Assembly: GCA_026410415.1 (NCBI GenBank)
Contig: JAPMLR010000003.1
Span: forward strand, 186,001-250,000
DNA length: 64,000 nt
Direction: 5' to 3'
Source of the DNA: Denitratimonas yunnanensis (SeqCode)
Lineage (GTDB): Bacteria > Pseudomonadota > Gammaproteobacteria > Xanthomonadales > Xanthomonadaceae
Part shown: piece by piece, positions 1 through 9,719 of the stretch
Position numbering within the stretch: position 1 is the first letter of the stretch
Layout of the letters: each line of letters opens with the position of its first letter
Translations under genes and position numbers: made by a program
Notes under the pieces: generated by a model
Databases searched by the model: none
What the model saw: the letters and a program-made list of their open reading frames with translations, nothing else
What the model was told of the DNA's origin: nothing

Positions 1-680
1 TGGCCGAGCTTCAGGCCGAATCCACCCGCATCAACGCACTGGGTGCGCGGCTGACCAAGATCGCGAGAATGGACGATGGCGAGTTCAATTTCGACGAACC
101 ACCTGCCGTCGGCGGCCCGCGCACCACCACCGGTGAACTTGCCGACCATCAGGTCGTGGCGCCCACCGGCGTCCAGCTCGGCGACTCCATCGACGCGCTT
201 TCCCGCCGGATATCGGTCCAGTCCCAGCAATTGCTGCTGTTGGAAAGCGTGCTTTCCGACCGTGAGCTGGATGCCAGCCTGCTCCCCACGGGATTGCCGG
301 TGCGCACGGGATACGCGTCTTCCAGCTTTGGTCGCCGCGCCGATCCGTTTTCCGGATTCAGTGCGTTCCACCAGGGCGTGGATTTCTCCGGTGCGCGCGG
401 TTCCGATGTCCTCAGTGTTGCCGATGGCGTGGTGCAGTTCGCCGGTCGCATGAGCGGATACGGCAACATCGTGGAAATCGACCACGGGAACGGCTATGTC
501 ACGCGTTACGCCCACAACGACAAGAATGTGGTCACCACCGGAGACCGCGTCAAAATGGGGCAGGTGATCGCGAAGATGGGGTCCACCGGGCGTTCCACCG
601 GTACCCATGTCCATTTCGAGGTGTGGCTCAATGGCCGCGTGGTCAATCCGAACCAGTACCTGGGCAACGCGCGGGGCTGA
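1..680 (+). CDS. M23-family metallopeptidase, 5' end missing
   Basis: This is the C-terminal 225 residues of a peptidase whose start lies before the window; the frame is open from base 3. The last ~120 residues form an M23 (lysostaphin/LytM-type) domain. The metal-ligand motif HxxxD is seen in FHQGVDF and the second one, HxH, in THVHFEVW, so all recognised zinc ligands are present. Members cleave peptidoglycan cross-links, or activate amidases when the ligands are lost; here they are intact, so an active endopeptidase is likely. The upstream segment is a linker rich in acidic and polar residues, and membrane or coiled-coil parts probably lie outside the window. The gene precedes secA by 130 bases in the same direction. 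Substrate and regulation cannot be read from what is here. Confidence 0.88.
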   Translation, partial: AELQAESTRINALGARLTKIARMDDGEFNFDEPPAVGGPRTTTGELADHQVVAPTGVQLGDSIDALSRRISVQSQQLLLLESVLSDRELDASLLPTGLPVRTGYASSSFGRRADPFSGFSAFHQGVDFSGARGSDVLSVADGVVQFAGRMSGYGNIVEIDHGNGYVTRYAHNDKNVVTTGDRVKMGQVIAKMGSTGRSTGTHVHFEVWLNGRVVNPNQYLGNARG

Positions 681-745
681 TTGCACCGTTCGGCGGGCTT
701 GATTCGCCTGCTGCCCGTCGCCACGTTAAAATCTCCGTTTTGCGC

Positions 746-784
746 AAGGCCGCTGCGTGCGGCCTTTCGCGTGAGCCGCGGCTC
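746..784 (+). promoter_or_regulatory. Two hairpins in the secA leader
   Basis: Between the peptidase and secA lie an 8-bp stem (AAGGCCGC/GCGGCCTT, 5-base loop, 746–766) and a perfect 12-bp palindrome GAGCCGCGGCTC (773–784), ending 26 bases before the secA start. A TAAAAT hexamer at 727–732 could be a -10 box, but no convincing -35 accompanies it. The first stem resembles a terminator without a proper T-tract. Its role as terminator or leader structure is inference. Confidence 0.35.
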
Positions 785-810
785 GCGGCCTCCCTTTTCT
801 GGAAATCTCC

Positions 811-3543
811 ATGCTCAACAAGCTCCTGACTGGCATCTTCGGCAGCCGCAACGATCGGTTCCTTTCCCAGCTTCGCAAGAAGGTCGATCAGATCAACGCG
901 CTCGAAGCGCAGTTCGAGGCGCTCGGCGATGAGGCCTTGCGCGGCAAGACTGCGGAATTTCGCGCCCGGCTGGAGCAGGGCGAGACACCGGACCAGCTCC
1001 TGCCGGAAGCGTTCGCCACGATGCGCGAAGCTGCACGACGGGTGCTCGGCATGCGCCATTACGACGTGCAGCTGATTGGCGGCATGGCTTTGCACATGGG
1101 CAAGATCGCCGAGATGCGCACCGGTGAAGGAAAGACCCTGGTCGCGACGCTGGCGGTGTATCTCAATGCGCTTGAAGGCAAGGGCGTCCACGTCGTTACC
1201 GTCAACGACTATCTCGCCCGGCGCGACGCAGCCTGGATGGGCAAGGTCTACAACTGGCTCGGCCTCAGCGTGGGCGTGGTTTTCCCGGGCATGCCGCACT
1301 CCGAGAAAAAGGGTGCGTATGCCGCCGACATCACCTATGGCACCAACAACGAGTTCGGGTTCGACTACCTGCGCGACAACATGGCGTTGTCGTCCGAGGA
1401 ACGCTTCCAGCGAGGCCAGAATTACGCGATCGTCGACGAAGTGGACTCGATCCTGATCGACGAGGCGCGCACGCCGCTCATCATCTCCGGCCCATCCGAC
1501 GATTCACCCGATCTGTACGTGAAGGTCGACCGCCTCGTGCCCCAGCTCACCCGGCAGACGGACGAGAAGGGAGAGGGCGACTACTGGGCCGACGAGAAGA
1601 GCAAGCAGGTGCATCTGTCCGAAGCCGGCATGGAGCATGCCGAGCAGTTGCTGCGAGCCGCCGGCATCATCGCGGAGGGCGACGGTCTGTACTCGGGCCA
1701 GAATCTCTCGGTGGTGCATCACCTCAACGCCGCGCTGCGCGCCCACGCGCTTTACAACCGCGACGTGGAGTATCTGGTACGCGATGGCGAAGTGCTGATC
1801 GTGGATGAATTCACCGGACGCACCCTGCCGGGACGTCGGTGGTCCGATGGCCTGCATCAGGCGATCGAGGCCAAGGAAGGCGTGGCGATCCAGCGCGAGA
1901 ACCAGACGCTGGCTTCGATCACGTTCCAGAACTACTTCCGCATGTACTCCAAGCTTGCGGGCATGACCGGCACGGCCGATACCGAGGCTTACGAATTCCA
2001 GTCGATCTATGGCCTGGAAGTGGTGGTGATTCCGACGCATCGCCCGATGCAGCGCAAGGACGAGCCCGATCTGGTCTTCATGAAGCGTGGCGCCAAGTTC
2101 AAGGCCATCGTCGAGGACATCACCGAGCGTCACAAGGCGGGGCAGCCGATTCTGGTGGGCACCACATCCATCGAAACATCGGAGCTTTTGTCCAACGAAT
2201 TGCGCCGCGCCAGGATTCCGCACGAAGTGCTCAACGCCAAGCAGCACGAGCGTGAGGCCCAGATCGTGGCCCAGGCCGGTCGCAGCGGGGCGGTGACCAT
2301 CGCCACCAACATGGCCGGTCGCGGCACCGACATCGTGCTGGGTGGTTCGCTGGAAGCGGATATCGAGGCGCTGGGGCCGGATGCCCCGGAAGACGCAATT
2401 GCCGCGGCCAGGGCCGAATGGCAAAAGCGCCACGACGCGGTGCTGGCCGCCGGTGGGTTGCACATCATCGGCACCGAGCGGCACGAAAGCCGCCGCATCG
2501 ACAACCAGTTGCGTGGTCGTTCCGGACGCCAGGGCGATCCGGGTTCATCGCGTTTCTACCTTTCGCTCGAAGACAGCCTGATGCGCATCTTCGCGTCCGA
2601 CTGGGTGCAGCGTGCGATGAAGTTCCTCGGCATGAAGGAGGACGATCGCATCGAGGACAAGATGGTCAGTCGCCAGATCGAGAAGGCGCAGCGCAAGGTC
2701 GAGGCCCACAACTTCGACATCCGCAAGCAGTTGCTCGACTACGACGATGTCGCCAACGACCAGCGCAAGGTGATCTATTCGCAACGCGACGAACTGCTCG
2801 CCAGCGAGTCGGTGCAAGACGTGGTGAGTGGTATCCGCGAGGACGTCGTGGAGGGAGTCGTCGCGCGCCACGTGCCGCCCGAATCCATCGACACCCAGTG
2901 GAACTTGCCCGGGCTCGAAAAGGAAATGGCGGACGATTTCGGTGTCGTGGTTGATCTGCAGCAGCTTGCCAGAGACAGTGACGAGCTGACCGCGGCGGAC
3001 ATCGCCGCCAGCGTTCAGGAGGCCGTGGACCGCCTGTTCCGCGAGAAGGAGGCCCTGATCGGTTCGGAGATGATGCGCACGCTGGAGAAGCACGTGATGC
3101 TGACCGTGCTCGACCAGAGCTGGAAGGAGCACCTCGCACGCATGGATTTCCTGCGTCAGGGAATCCACCTGCGCGGGTATGCGCAGAAGCAGCCCAAGCA
3201 GGAATACAAGCGCGAAGCGTTCGAACTGTTCGGCCAGATGCTCGACAAGATCCGGCTGGAGGTCGTCAAGTTGCTGGCGCGTGTGCGTATCCGCTCGGAG
3301 GAGGAGGTGGCGCAGCTGGAAGAGGCCGAGCGCCAGCGCAACGCGGCGCGCAGCCAGCGCATGCAGTTCCAGCACGAGGATGCCGGTGGCCTTGGCGCGG
3401 ACGAGGAAGCCGCACAGGTTCTGGGGGTGGGGCAGCCGCAGACTGCGCAGGTGATACGCGATGCGCCCAAGATCGGCCGCAACGATCCTTGTCCGTGCGG
3501 GTCGGGGAAAAAGTTCAAGCATTGCCATGGGCAACTTGCCTGA
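811..3543 (+). CDS. secA: Preprotein translocase ATPase SecA
   Basis: SecA is the cytoplasmic motor that drives unfolded preproteins through the SecYEG channel using ATP. At 910 residues it has the normal proteobacterial length. Walker A is seen near residue 105 (TGEGKT), the DEAD-like Walker B region follows near residue 210 ([13 protein letters not shown]), and the helicase-like second nucleotide-binding fold has the GTDIVLGG and [13 protein letters not shown] motifs. The C-terminus ends in a zinc-binding SEC-C motif, [12 protein letters not shown], which in other bacteria contacts SecB and phospholipid. The start is the ATG giving [12 protein letters not shown], which matches the family N-terminus. 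No secM-like gene is visible upstream; the leader instead holds two hairpins. Identification is essentially certain. Confidence 0.99.
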   Translation: MLNKLLTGIFGSRNDRFLSQLRKKVDQINALEAQFEALGDEALRGKTAEFRARLEQGETPDQLLPEAFATMREAARRVLGMRHYDVQLIGGMALHMGKIAEMRTGEGKTLVATLAVYLNALEGKGVHVVTVNDYLARRDAAWMGKVYNWLGLSVGVVFPGMPHSEKKGAYAADITYGTNNEFGFDYLRDNMALSSEERFQRGQNYAIVDEVDSILIDEARTPLIISGPSDDSPDLYVKVDRLVPQLTRQTDEKGEGDYWADEKSKQVHLSEAGMEHAEQLLRAAGIIAEGDGLYSGQNLSVVHHLNAALRAHALYNRDVEYLVRDGEVLIVDEFTGRTLPGRRWSDGLHQAIEAKEGVAIQRENQTLASITFQNYFRMYSKLAGMTGTADTEAYEFQSIYGLEVVVIPTHRPMQRKDEPDLVFMKRGAKFKAIVEDITERHKAGQPILVGTTSIETSELLSNELRRARIPHEVLNAKQHEREAQIVAQAGRSGAVTIATNMAGRGTDIVLGGSLEADIEALGPDAPEDAIAAARAEWQKRHDAVLAAGGLHIIGTERHESRRIDNQLRGRSGRQGDPGSSRFYLSLEDSLMRIFASDWVQRAMKFLGMKEDDRIEDKMVSRQIEKAQRKVEAHNFDIRKQLLDYDDVANDQRKVIYSQRDELLASESVQDVVSGIREDVVEGVVARHVPPESIDTQWNLPGLEKEMADDFGVVVDLQQLARDSDELTAADIAASVQEAVDRLFREKEALIGSEMMRTLEKHVMLTVLDQSWKEHLARMDFLRQGIHLRGYAQKQPKQEYKREAFELFGQMLDKIRLEVVKLLARVRIRSEEEVAQLEEAERQRNAARSQRMQFQHEDAGGLGADEEAAQVLGVGQPQTAQVIRDAPKIGRNDPCPCGSGKKFKHCHGQLA

Positions 3544-3565
3544 GGCGCGAGGCACGAGAGGATTG

Positions 3566-3585
3566 TCCAGCCCGATCGGGCTGGA
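3566..3585. terminator. 20-bp perfect palindrome after secA
   Basis: TCCAGCCCGA is followed directly by its reverse complement TCGGGCTGGA, 22 bases after the secA stop. As RNA this gives a strong stem, but no T-run follows, so it would be a weak intrinsic terminator; a processing site or protein-binding site is also possible. Confidence 0.45.
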
Positions 3586-3645
3586 TGGCTCTCCGGTTGA
3601 ATCGTGGTTACCTGTGAGTGACGCGGCAACGCTTAAATCGTCCCG

Positions 3646-4638
3646 ATGGAAGTCCCGGCAGATTCTTCGCTGATCCACGTTGTTGCTGGTGTCCTGACCG
3701 ATGCGCGCGGACGTGTGCTGTTGGCGCGCCGCGACGGAGATCGGGAGCTGGCCGGGTTGTGGGAGTTCCCGGGTGGCAAGGTTGAGCCGGGAGAGAGCCC
3801 GCGTCAGGCGCTGGCTCGCGAGCTGCACGAGGAAATCGGCGTCGATCTCGCTCTTGAGTCAGTCGAGCCGCTGATCGCGGTCCCGCACAGGATGCGGAGC
3901 GGCAAACGCATCCTGCTCGATGTCTACCGAGTCCCGCGCTATCAGGGGCGCGCGCGTGGCATGGAATCACAGGCGGTGACGTGGGTCGTGCCCGACCGTC
4001 TGTCCTGTTATTCGATGCCCGATGCCGATCGTCCCGTGGTCGCGGCGCTGTTGCAGCCGGATCGGTGTCTGGTAACGCCTGATCCGGTGAACCATGACGT
4101 CAATGAGTTCATGCAGCGGCTGGAGCTTGCGCTGGCGGATGGCGTTCGGCGGATTCAGTTGCGGAGTCGCGCGTTGCCACCTGGCGAGTACGCCGAGCGT
4201 GCGGAGGCCGTTGCACACCTCACTGCGCGTTACCAAGCACAGCTTCTGCTGAATAGTGGCAGTGCCGACCTGGAAACCGTGATCGGACTTGTGGCCTCGC
4301 TCGGCGTCGGGTTGCATCTCACGTCGGCTGATCTGGCGCGGTTGGATCGGACACGGGTGCCAGTGGGGACCCCGCTGGCCGCGTCATGCCACAACCGTGG
4401 CGAACTGATGCAGGCACAAGACCTTGGCGTGGACTTCGCACTGCTCGGGCCGGTCAAACCCACGGCTACCCATCCGGACGCCGTTCCGCTGGGTTTTTCC
4501 GGCTTTGCGGCGCTGCGCGAAGACGTGCAGCTGCCGATTTACGCACTCGGCGGACTGTCATCCGATGCGATTGCGCAAGCGCGGGCACATGGTGCGCAGG
4601 GCATCGCCGCGATCCGCGGGCTTTGGCCGGCGGATTGA
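3646..4638 (+). CDS. Nudix hydrolase fused to thiamine-phosphate-synthase-like domain
   Basis: Residues ~8–135 are a MutT-type Nudix domain with a complete Nudix box (GGKVEPGE, then seven residues, then RELHEEIGV) preceded by LARRDGDRELAGLWEFPG, typical of 8-oxo-dGTP sanitising enzymes. Residues ~145–330 resemble thiamine-phosphate synthase (ThiE/TenI): IQLRSR, SCHNRGEL, and the GPVKPTATHP phosphate loop, then ALGGL. This fusion is common in gammaproteobacteria, where the N-terminal half is MutT-like and the C-terminal half usually has no proven ThiE activity. Here the usual Asn-Asp of the ThiE site is LLLNS, so one catalytic position may be altered. The gene follows secA in the same direction, as mutT does in enteric bacteria. 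No convincing ribosome-binding site precedes the chosen ATG; a slightly later start is possible. Confidence 0.9.
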   Translation: MEVPADSSLIHVVAGVLTDARGRVLLARRDGDRELAGLWEFPGGKVEPGESPRQALARELHEEIGVDLALESVEPLIAVPHRMRSGKRILLDVYRVPRYQGRARGMESQAVTWVVPDRLSCYSMPDADRPVVAALLQPDRCLVTPDPVNHDVNEFMQRLELALADGVRRIQLRSRALPPGEYAERAEAVAHLTARYQAQLLLNSGSADLETVIGLVASLGVGLHLTSADLARLDRTRVPVGTPLAASCHNRGELMQAQDLGVDFALLGPVKPTATHPDAVPLGFSGFAALREDVQLPIYALGGLSSDAIAQARAHGAQGIAAIRGLWPAD

Positions 4639-4702
4639 CGACGCAGGAAAATCGCCACATCCCTTGATGTGTTGACTGCGCGTTTCGCTCCGGCGGCAGT
4701 CT

Positions 4703-5053
4703 TCAGGCAAGCAGTTCCCGAACCACGTCTGCCGGCCTGCAGACTCGGGCGCGATCGCCCGCCTGAACCACCGGGCGGTTGAGCAGGACGGGATGCTCCG
4801 CAATGGCGGCCAGTACCTGCTCCTCTGCGATTCCCGGCCGCTCAAGCCCCAACTCCGCGCAAAGCGGTTCCTTGGTTCGCAACAAGGCGTGCGCAGGCTG
4901 ACCGAGGGCATCGCGCAAGCTTCGCAGTGTCTCGATGGCGGGTGGATTTTTCAGGTACAGCACGATCTCCGGCTCGATGCCGGCGTCGCGCAGCGTGGCG
5001 AGCACGGTTCGAGAGGTGCCGCAGGAGGGGTTGTGATAGATCGTGTAATGCAT
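4703..5053 (-). CDS. arsC: Arsenate reductase, glutaredoxin-dependent ArsC
   Basis: This 116-residue protein matches the plasmid R773-type ArsC, which reduces arsenate to arsenite with glutathione and glutaredoxin. The N-terminus MHYTIYHNPSCGTSR carries the nucleophilic cysteine (Cys11). The three arginines that hold arsenate are seen in LLRTKE, LLNRPVV and RVCRPADVV. The open frame extends 14 codons further upstream, but MHYTIYHNP is the family's usual beginning, so the ATG at 5053 was chosen. The neighbour on the same strand is a TonB-dependent receptor 87 bases upstream; no arsR, arsB or acr3 is present, so this is an isolated resistance gene here. The related Spx/YffB branch is a less likely alternative, because all three arginines are present. 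Confidence 0.92.
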   Translation of the reverse strand: MHYTIYHNPSCGTSRTVLATLRDAGIEPEIVLYLKNPPAIETLRSLRDALGQPAHALLRTKEPLCAELGLERPGIAEEQVLAAIAEHPVLLNRPVVQAGDRARVCRPADVVRELLA

Positions 5054-5140
5054 GTCAGTCAGCGTGGTGCGACGGAAAGGGAATTGTCGCACCAATGCGA
5101 AGGGCGCAGCACTCGCCTGCGCCCTCGCGATGCCGGTGTG

Positions 5141-7531
5141 TTACCAGGCGTAGCTGATGCGACCGTACGCATAGGCGCCATTGAAGCCGAAGGGCGACTG
5201 GCTGCTGTAGGGGAATTGCCCGGTGGTCGAGTTGAGGTAAATGTTCTCGTCCGGATACGCGTCGAGGATGTTGTCGGCACCCAGCGTCACCGTCCAACGG
5301 TCGGCAGGACGGAAGCTGACGGACGCATCCAGCAGCCACTTGGCGCCAAAGCTCTGGTCGCGTGCCGCGGCCGCCGCACTCGCTTGTCGCACCGTGAACT
5401 CGCCGTAGCGCGTCGCGGTGAGCGCGATGTCCCAACGCTCGAAATTCCAGCTGGCACCGAGCGTCGCCTTGTCGCGAGGATATCCTTCCTCGAAACGCGC
5501 ACGCTCGTCGCGGCCGATGCGCTCCAGCTCGGCACCGAGCGCGGTCAGCTGCGCCGGGTTCGGTGCGATGCGGGTGATGTCGGTCTTGTTGTAGTTGTAG
5601 CCTGCGGTCAGGTTCAGCGTGCTGTTGTCGAGCGGAATGCTGTAGCTTCCGACCACATCCACGCCCTTGGTTCGCGTGTCCACGGCGTTGGTGAAGTACC
5701 GCGCACTGGTGACGTTGGTGATGCCGAGGCTGGCGAGCAGCACGGTGACGGCATCGTTGGCAATGAGGTTGGACGACAACGCGATGCGGTCGTCGATGTC
5801 GATGCTGTAGGCATCGATCGTCAGGTAAAGGCGATCCAGCGGCTGCAGCACCAGACCAAGGCTGTAGGACAACGAGGTTTCCGCCTTCAGCGACTCGGCG
5901 CCCAAGGCCAGCGCGGCCGGACTGGTGGTGCGGAAGGTACCGGACTCGTAGAACACGCCACTGATGATGTTGCTGGTGATCGCTTGGTAATACTGTTGAC
6001 CGAGGGCCGGCGCTCGGAATCCAGAAGCGATGGTTCCACGAAGCGCCACGGCCTCATTCACCGCGAAGCGGCCGGACAGCTTGCCTGACAGCTCGCTGCC
6101 GAAGTCATCGAAATCCTCGTGGCGCAGGGCCAGGCCACCTGAGAAGCGCTCGCTGAAGTCGGCCTCCAAACCGCCGTAGATGGCGACGCTGTTACGATCA
6201 AAGTCGCCGGCGTTGGCCGGTGTGAACCCGGCGAAACCTTGCGCTCCCGAACCGGTGTAGGACGTCGGCGCGCCAGCCGATTGCCCCCATTTTTCGCTGC
6301 GGTATTCGGCGCCGACCGAGAGCGTCGCCGGATAGGCGAGGCCGATGTCGAGTGCGCGGGCGAGGTCGAGATTGAACACATGCTGGGTGTACTCCAGTGT
6401 GCCGTCGTAAAACCGGGTTGGGCTGCCCGCGCCGAGCGAATAGTTGATCGAGTTCTGGGTGTAGAACGCGAGATCGTTGTTGCCGTAGTTGTAACTCAGA
6501 TCCCAGCTCCAGCCATCCTCGGCGCCGCCGCGCAGTCCTGCGACGAATGCATGGTCCTTGGAGATCTGATTGATCTCCGGTACGAAGCCATTCGGATACA
6601 CCTGCGCCAGCAACGCGCCCTGGCCACTGTGGTTGCGCGAGCGGTAGAACGCGAACGAAACGATGTCACGCTCGCCGAAGATGCCGTGTGCATAGGCGGC
6701 GGTCGTGTCCGAGACATCCACTTCCGTGTTGAACGCGATGTTTCTGGCCTCCACCGCAGGGTCGCCGTAGATGAAACCTTTTTCCCCGACGCCGGGGTTG
6801 TTGCCGTTGTGTGGATTCGGGGCCACGCCTTGCGCCGGGTCTGGACGATAGGGACGTGCGCGATTGGTGTGGTCCTGATCGGTAATCTGCCCGGACAGAT
6901 GCAATCGACCAATGCCTTCACCGTAGGAGAGGCCCGCATCGGCGGCGAGCTGCACGCTGCGACCGTCGCCGACCGAATGCTGACCGGCATCCAGCGTCAG
7001 GCTGCCGCCACTTTCGGAGCCTTTGAGGACGATGTTGACGACACCCGCGATGGCGTCCGAGCCGTATTGCGCCGAGGCGCCGTCACGGAGCACTTCCACC
7101 CGTGCGATGGCGGAAATCGGGATCGCGTTGAGATCCACCGCCGATGAGCCGCGACCGATGCTGCCGTTGACGTTGACCTGTGCGGCGATGTGGCGGCGCT
7201 TGCCGTTCACCAATACCAGGACTTGATCCGGCGCGAGTCCTCGCAGTTGCGCGGGTCGCACGCCGCTGGTGCCATCGGTGATGGCGGGTCGGGGAAAGTT
7301 CAGCGAGGGCAGTACGCGGGCCAGCGCCGTGGCCAGCTCCACCGTGCCGGTACTTTGCAGCGTTTCGGTGGTGATGATGTCGATGGGCGACTGCGATTCG
7401 GTCAGGGTGCGGTCGGTGACGCGCGTGCCGGTGACGATGACGGCGTCGAGTTTTCGGGCGTCGTCGGCTGCGTGGGTGACGAGTGGGGCAAGCAACGCCG
7501 CAATGGCGAGAGCGAGGGAGGTGCGACGCAT
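5141..7531 (-). CDS. TonB-dependent outer-membrane receptor
   Basis: A 796-residue TonB-dependent receptor: an outer-membrane beta-barrel with an N-terminal plug that imports a substrate using TonB energy. The signal peptide is MRRTSLALAIAALLAPLVTHA; the ATG at 7531 has AAGGAA a few bases upstream, so the 35 further in-frame codons are discarded. The plug follows (LDAVIVTGTR, a TonB-box-like start, then VNGKRRH and the conserved EVLRDGASAQYGSDAIAGVVNIVLK). The protein ends in an aromatic residue (YAYGRISYAW) as barrel-insertion signals do. Substrate is unknown: no siderophore, cobalamin or sugar-use genes lie beside it and no FecI/FecR-type regulator is present. It is preceded by a long, gene-free promoter region. 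Confidence 0.95.
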   Translation of the reverse strand: MRRTSLALAIAALLAPLVTHAADDARKLDAVIVTGTRVTDRTLTESQSPIDIITTETLQSTGTVELATALARVLPSLNFPRPAITDGTSGVRPAQLRGLAPDQVLVLVNGKRRHIAAQVNVNGSIGRGSSAVDLNAIPISAIARVEVLRDGASAQYGSDAIAGVVNIVLKGSESGGSLTLDAGQHSVGDGRSVQLAADAGLSYGEGIGRLHLSGQITDQDHTNRARPYRPDPAQGVAPNPHNGNNPGVGEKGFIYGDPAVEARNIAFNTEVDVSDTTAAYAHGIFGERDIVSFAFYRSRNHSGQGALLAQVYPNGFVPEINQISKDHAFVAGLRGGAEDGWSWDLSYNYGNNDLAFYTQNSINYSLGAGSPTRFYDGTLEYTQHVFNLDLARALDIGLAYPATLSVGAEYRSEKWGQSAGAPTSYTGSGAQGFAGFTPANAGDFDRNSVAIYGGLEADFSERFSGGLALRHEDFDDFGSELSGKLSGRFAVNEAVALRGTIASGFRAPALGQQYYQAITSNIISGVFYESGTFRTTSPAALALGAESLKAETSLSYSLGLVLQPLDRLYLTIDAYSIDIDDRIALSSNLIANDAVTVLLASLGITNVTSARYFTNAVDTRTKGVDVVGSYSIPLDNSTLNLTAGYNYNKTDITRIAPNPAQLTALGAELERIGRDERARFEEGYPRDKATLGASWNFERWDIALTATRYGEFTVRQASAAAAARDQSFGAKWLLDASVSFRPADRWTVTLGADNILDAYPDENIYLNSTTGQFPYSSQSPFGFNGAYAYGRISYAW

Positions 7532-7751
7532 GATGATTCCTTGCGGTAGATGGAGGGCCGTCCGAGCGGCACGCCCCGTGGGCAGCGGGGAAGCCGGATC
7601 ATCCGTGCGGGCGTCGCAAGTTTGGAGTGATTTCATCGCATCTTCTCATGCCATCCAGTGATTAGAAGGCGGTGAGGATCGCCGTGGGTGGACGCCTCGC
7701 CGCTTCGACGCGGGGGCATCCGGGCCTGTGCCTTGGCGGCAAGGCAGACAT

Positions 7752-7781
7752 AAAAAAAGCCCCGCAGTGGCACTGCGGGGC
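7752..7781 (-). terminator. Rho-independent terminator of the cytochrome/DsbA-like operon
   Basis: Read on the minus strand, an ~10-bp GC-rich stem (GCCCCGCAGT paired with ACTGCGGGGC) is followed by seven T residues. It lies 40 bases beyond the stop of the DsbA-like gene. This is the clearest minus-strand terminator in the window. Confidence 0.9.
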
Positions 7782-7821
7782 GGGAGTTGGTGAATCCTCG
7801 AGTCGGCGCGGAAATGGCGCG

Positions 7822-8706
7822 TCAGTGCGAGCCGGCACCTTCGGCGATTTCACGCTGGGCAAGCCAGCGCGCGGTCTGCAGCATGCCCTCATGACCGCGG
7901 TCGCCCGTCGTGACGACGCGGTACTTGCCGGCCACCACCAGTGTTGGCGTACCTTCGATGCTCCAACGCGCGAGCGTGCGCTGGCTGCGGGTGATCTGCG
8001 TGTTCACCGCGAACGATGCGGCAGTGGCTTTCAATGCCTCGCCATCCACGCCCAGTTCGGCGTACAGGGAGGCAAGATCCTCGATCCGGCCGCGTCCCAG
8101 CTTCTGCTGTTCGGCCAATGCCTTGAACATGCCGCTGTGGGTCTTGTCGAGCACGCCCATGGCCTGGGCCGCGTAGAACGCTCGCGCGATCGGCTCGAAG
8201 GCGCCGTGGGACATCGGGGCATAAACGAAATTCACTTCTGCAGGCAAGGTTTTTTTCCACGCCGGGGTCAGTGTTTCCAGTCGGGCGCAGTGGATGCAGG
8301 TGTAGGAAAATACCTCGGCGATCTCGACCTTGCCGGGGACGGCAGCGAGCAGCTGCGGCGGGTCGATGATCTGGTAGTCGGTGCCAAGGCGCGGTTCCGG
8401 ACCTTCGGGAGCGACAGGTGACGCGACCTTCGTCTCGGGGGCGGTGTCCGCGGGGGGCGGCTGGGTCGGGGCTTCATCGTCGCTGGCGACCGGCTCGTTG
8501 TCGGCCGGCGTAGAAACGCCCGTGTCAGCGACAGGTGCGGGAACCGGTTCTGGCGCGGGCACAGCGGGCACCGTTTCCGCCGTGATGGCCGGAGGAGAGG
8601 GGGCGGTGGTCGGTGCCGGCGCCGGTGATTCTGCACTGCACGCGACCAGCGTCATCAGCGCGGACATCGCCAGCGCACGCAGGGTGAAGGTATGGGCGCG
8701 ATTCAT
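7822..8706 (-). CDS. DsbA-like thiol:disulfide lipoprotein
   Basis: The 294-residue protein begins with a lipoprotein signal ending LVAC (Cys23), so it is predicted to be lipid-anchored in the envelope. A Pro/Ala/Glu-rich linker of ~100 residues follows, then a DsbA-type thioredoxin fold. Its redox centre is C-I-H-C (about residues 137–140, SYTCIHCAR) and the cis-proline loop is seen in EGTPTLVV. DsbA proteins oxidise cysteine pairs in exported proteins. The start codon overlaps the stop of the cytochrome c4 gene (ATGA), implying translational coupling. The tie to a dihaem cytochrome suggests a role in haem-thiol handling or electron transfer, but this is inference. The long linker could let the domain reach away from its membrane. 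Confidence 0.9.
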   Translation of the reverse strand: MNRAHTFTLRALAMSALMTLVACSAESPAPAPTTAPSPPAITAETVPAVPAPEPVPAPVADTGVSTPADNEPVASDDEAPTQPPPADTAPETKVASPVAPEGPEPRLGTDYQIIDPPQLLAAVPGKVEIAEVFSYTCIHCARLETLTPAWKKTLPAEVNFVYAPMSHGAFEPIARAFYAAQAMGVLDKTHSGMFKALAEQQKLGRGRIEDLASLYAELGVDGEALKATAASFAVNTQITRSQRTLARWSIEGTPTLVVAGKYRVVTTGDRGHEGMLQTARWLAQREIAEGAGSH

Positions 8707-9467
8707 TGTGCGGCCACTTCGGCTGCGTCGTGCAGGCCTTCGATGTAACTTGCCAGCGACTGGATCTCGGCATTGGTCAATGTTGCGGCCACATCCACCA
8801 TCACCGTGTTCCGGTTGTTGTCCTTGCCCCATGCCTGGCCATCGCGGAAGGCTTCGAGCTTGCGGGCGGTATAGCCCGCATGCTGCCCGGCGAGTGCCGG
8901 ATACATGCTTCCCGGATTGCCGCGGCCACTGGGGCCGTGGCAGGCCAGACAGGCCGGAATGCCGCGCTCGAGGTCGCCACCGCGATAGAGCTTTTCGCCG
9001 ACCTGGTAGAACTTGCTGCCATCCTCGGTCGTGCTGTCGTCGGCGATGCCCGGTAGCGCCTTGAGCGTGGCGAAATAGGCGCCGACGTCACGCATGTCCT
9101 GCGGGCTCAGGATGCTGGCGAAGCCCAGCATCACCGGATCCTGACGGCTGCCATCCTTGTACATCGCCAGTTGACGCGCGATGTAGCGTTCGCTCTGGCC
9201 GGCCAGCTTGGGGTATTGCGGATCGACCGAGTTGCCATCGGCGCCGTGACAGGCGGCACAGGCGGCGGCTTTGCCGGCGCCTGCAGCAGCATCGCCGGCC
9301 ACGGCGGGGCCGTGCGCATCGGTCAATTCGGTGGTTTGTGCAGGCTCCATATCCGGACTGGCGCTGACTTGCACGGGCGCACCTTCATCTTGCGCACCGA
9401 CAGCGAAGGCCAGACAGAGACCAAGGGAAACCGCGGCGGTCATGCCACAATAGCGACGCAAACTCAT
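8703..9467 (-). CDS. Cytochrome c4, dihaem periplasmic electron carrier
   Basis: A 254-residue exported protein with a signal peptide (MSLRRYCGMTAAVSLGLCLA) and two haem c attachment sites, CAACH and CLACH, one in each half, as in cytochrome c4. Later methionine-bearing segments (SILSPQDM, NTVMVDVAATL) can supply distal ligands. Cytochrome c4 shuttles electrons from the bc1 complex to terminal oxidases. The ATG at 9467 has GGAG nine bases upstream. About 50 residues of acidic, Pro/Thr-containing sequence separate the signal from the first haem domain, longer than usual. It is divergent from engB, an arrangement common in gammaproteobacteria, and is followed with a 4-base overlap by the DsbA-like gene. 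Confidence 0.94.
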   Translation of the reverse strand: MSLRRYCGMTAAVSLGLCLAFAVGAQDEGAPVQVSASPDMEPAQTTELTDAHGPAVAGDAAAGAGKAAACAACHGADGNSVDPQYPKLAGQSERYIARQLAMYKDGSRQDPVMLGFASILSPQDMRDVGAYFATLKALPGIADDSTTEDGSKFYQVGEKLYRGGDLERGIPACLACHGPSGRGNPGSMYPALAGQHAGYTARKLEAFRDGQAWGKDNNRNTVMVDVAATLTNAEIQSLASYIEGLHDAAEVAAQ

Positions 9468-9719
9468 AGAAACGTGCTCCGCGAAAAATTCGTTCCGGGC
9501 TGCGTGCCGGGGTGGTCTCGCTGCCGTTCGATGCATGCCATCGCAAGCGCGACGGCAGGTGACATCAGGACATGCACAGGCCAGTGGCAAGGTCGCTGGA
9601 TGAAGCCTGGCGACCGATACGGGATGGCTGGGCGGCAGCGGGTCCATGACCCGGCAATGCAGAAACGTCTGAATTATTCCAGCCGGCTCCAAGCCGGTCA
9701 AACAACAAGGCGACCTTTG

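Noticed and set aside
681..810. A secM-like gene between the peptidase and secA
   Set aside because: No open frame with a signal peptide and arrest motif is present; only hairpins.
2545..3828. A 427-codon minus-strand frame across the end of secA
   Set aside because: Crosses two real genes and has no family match.
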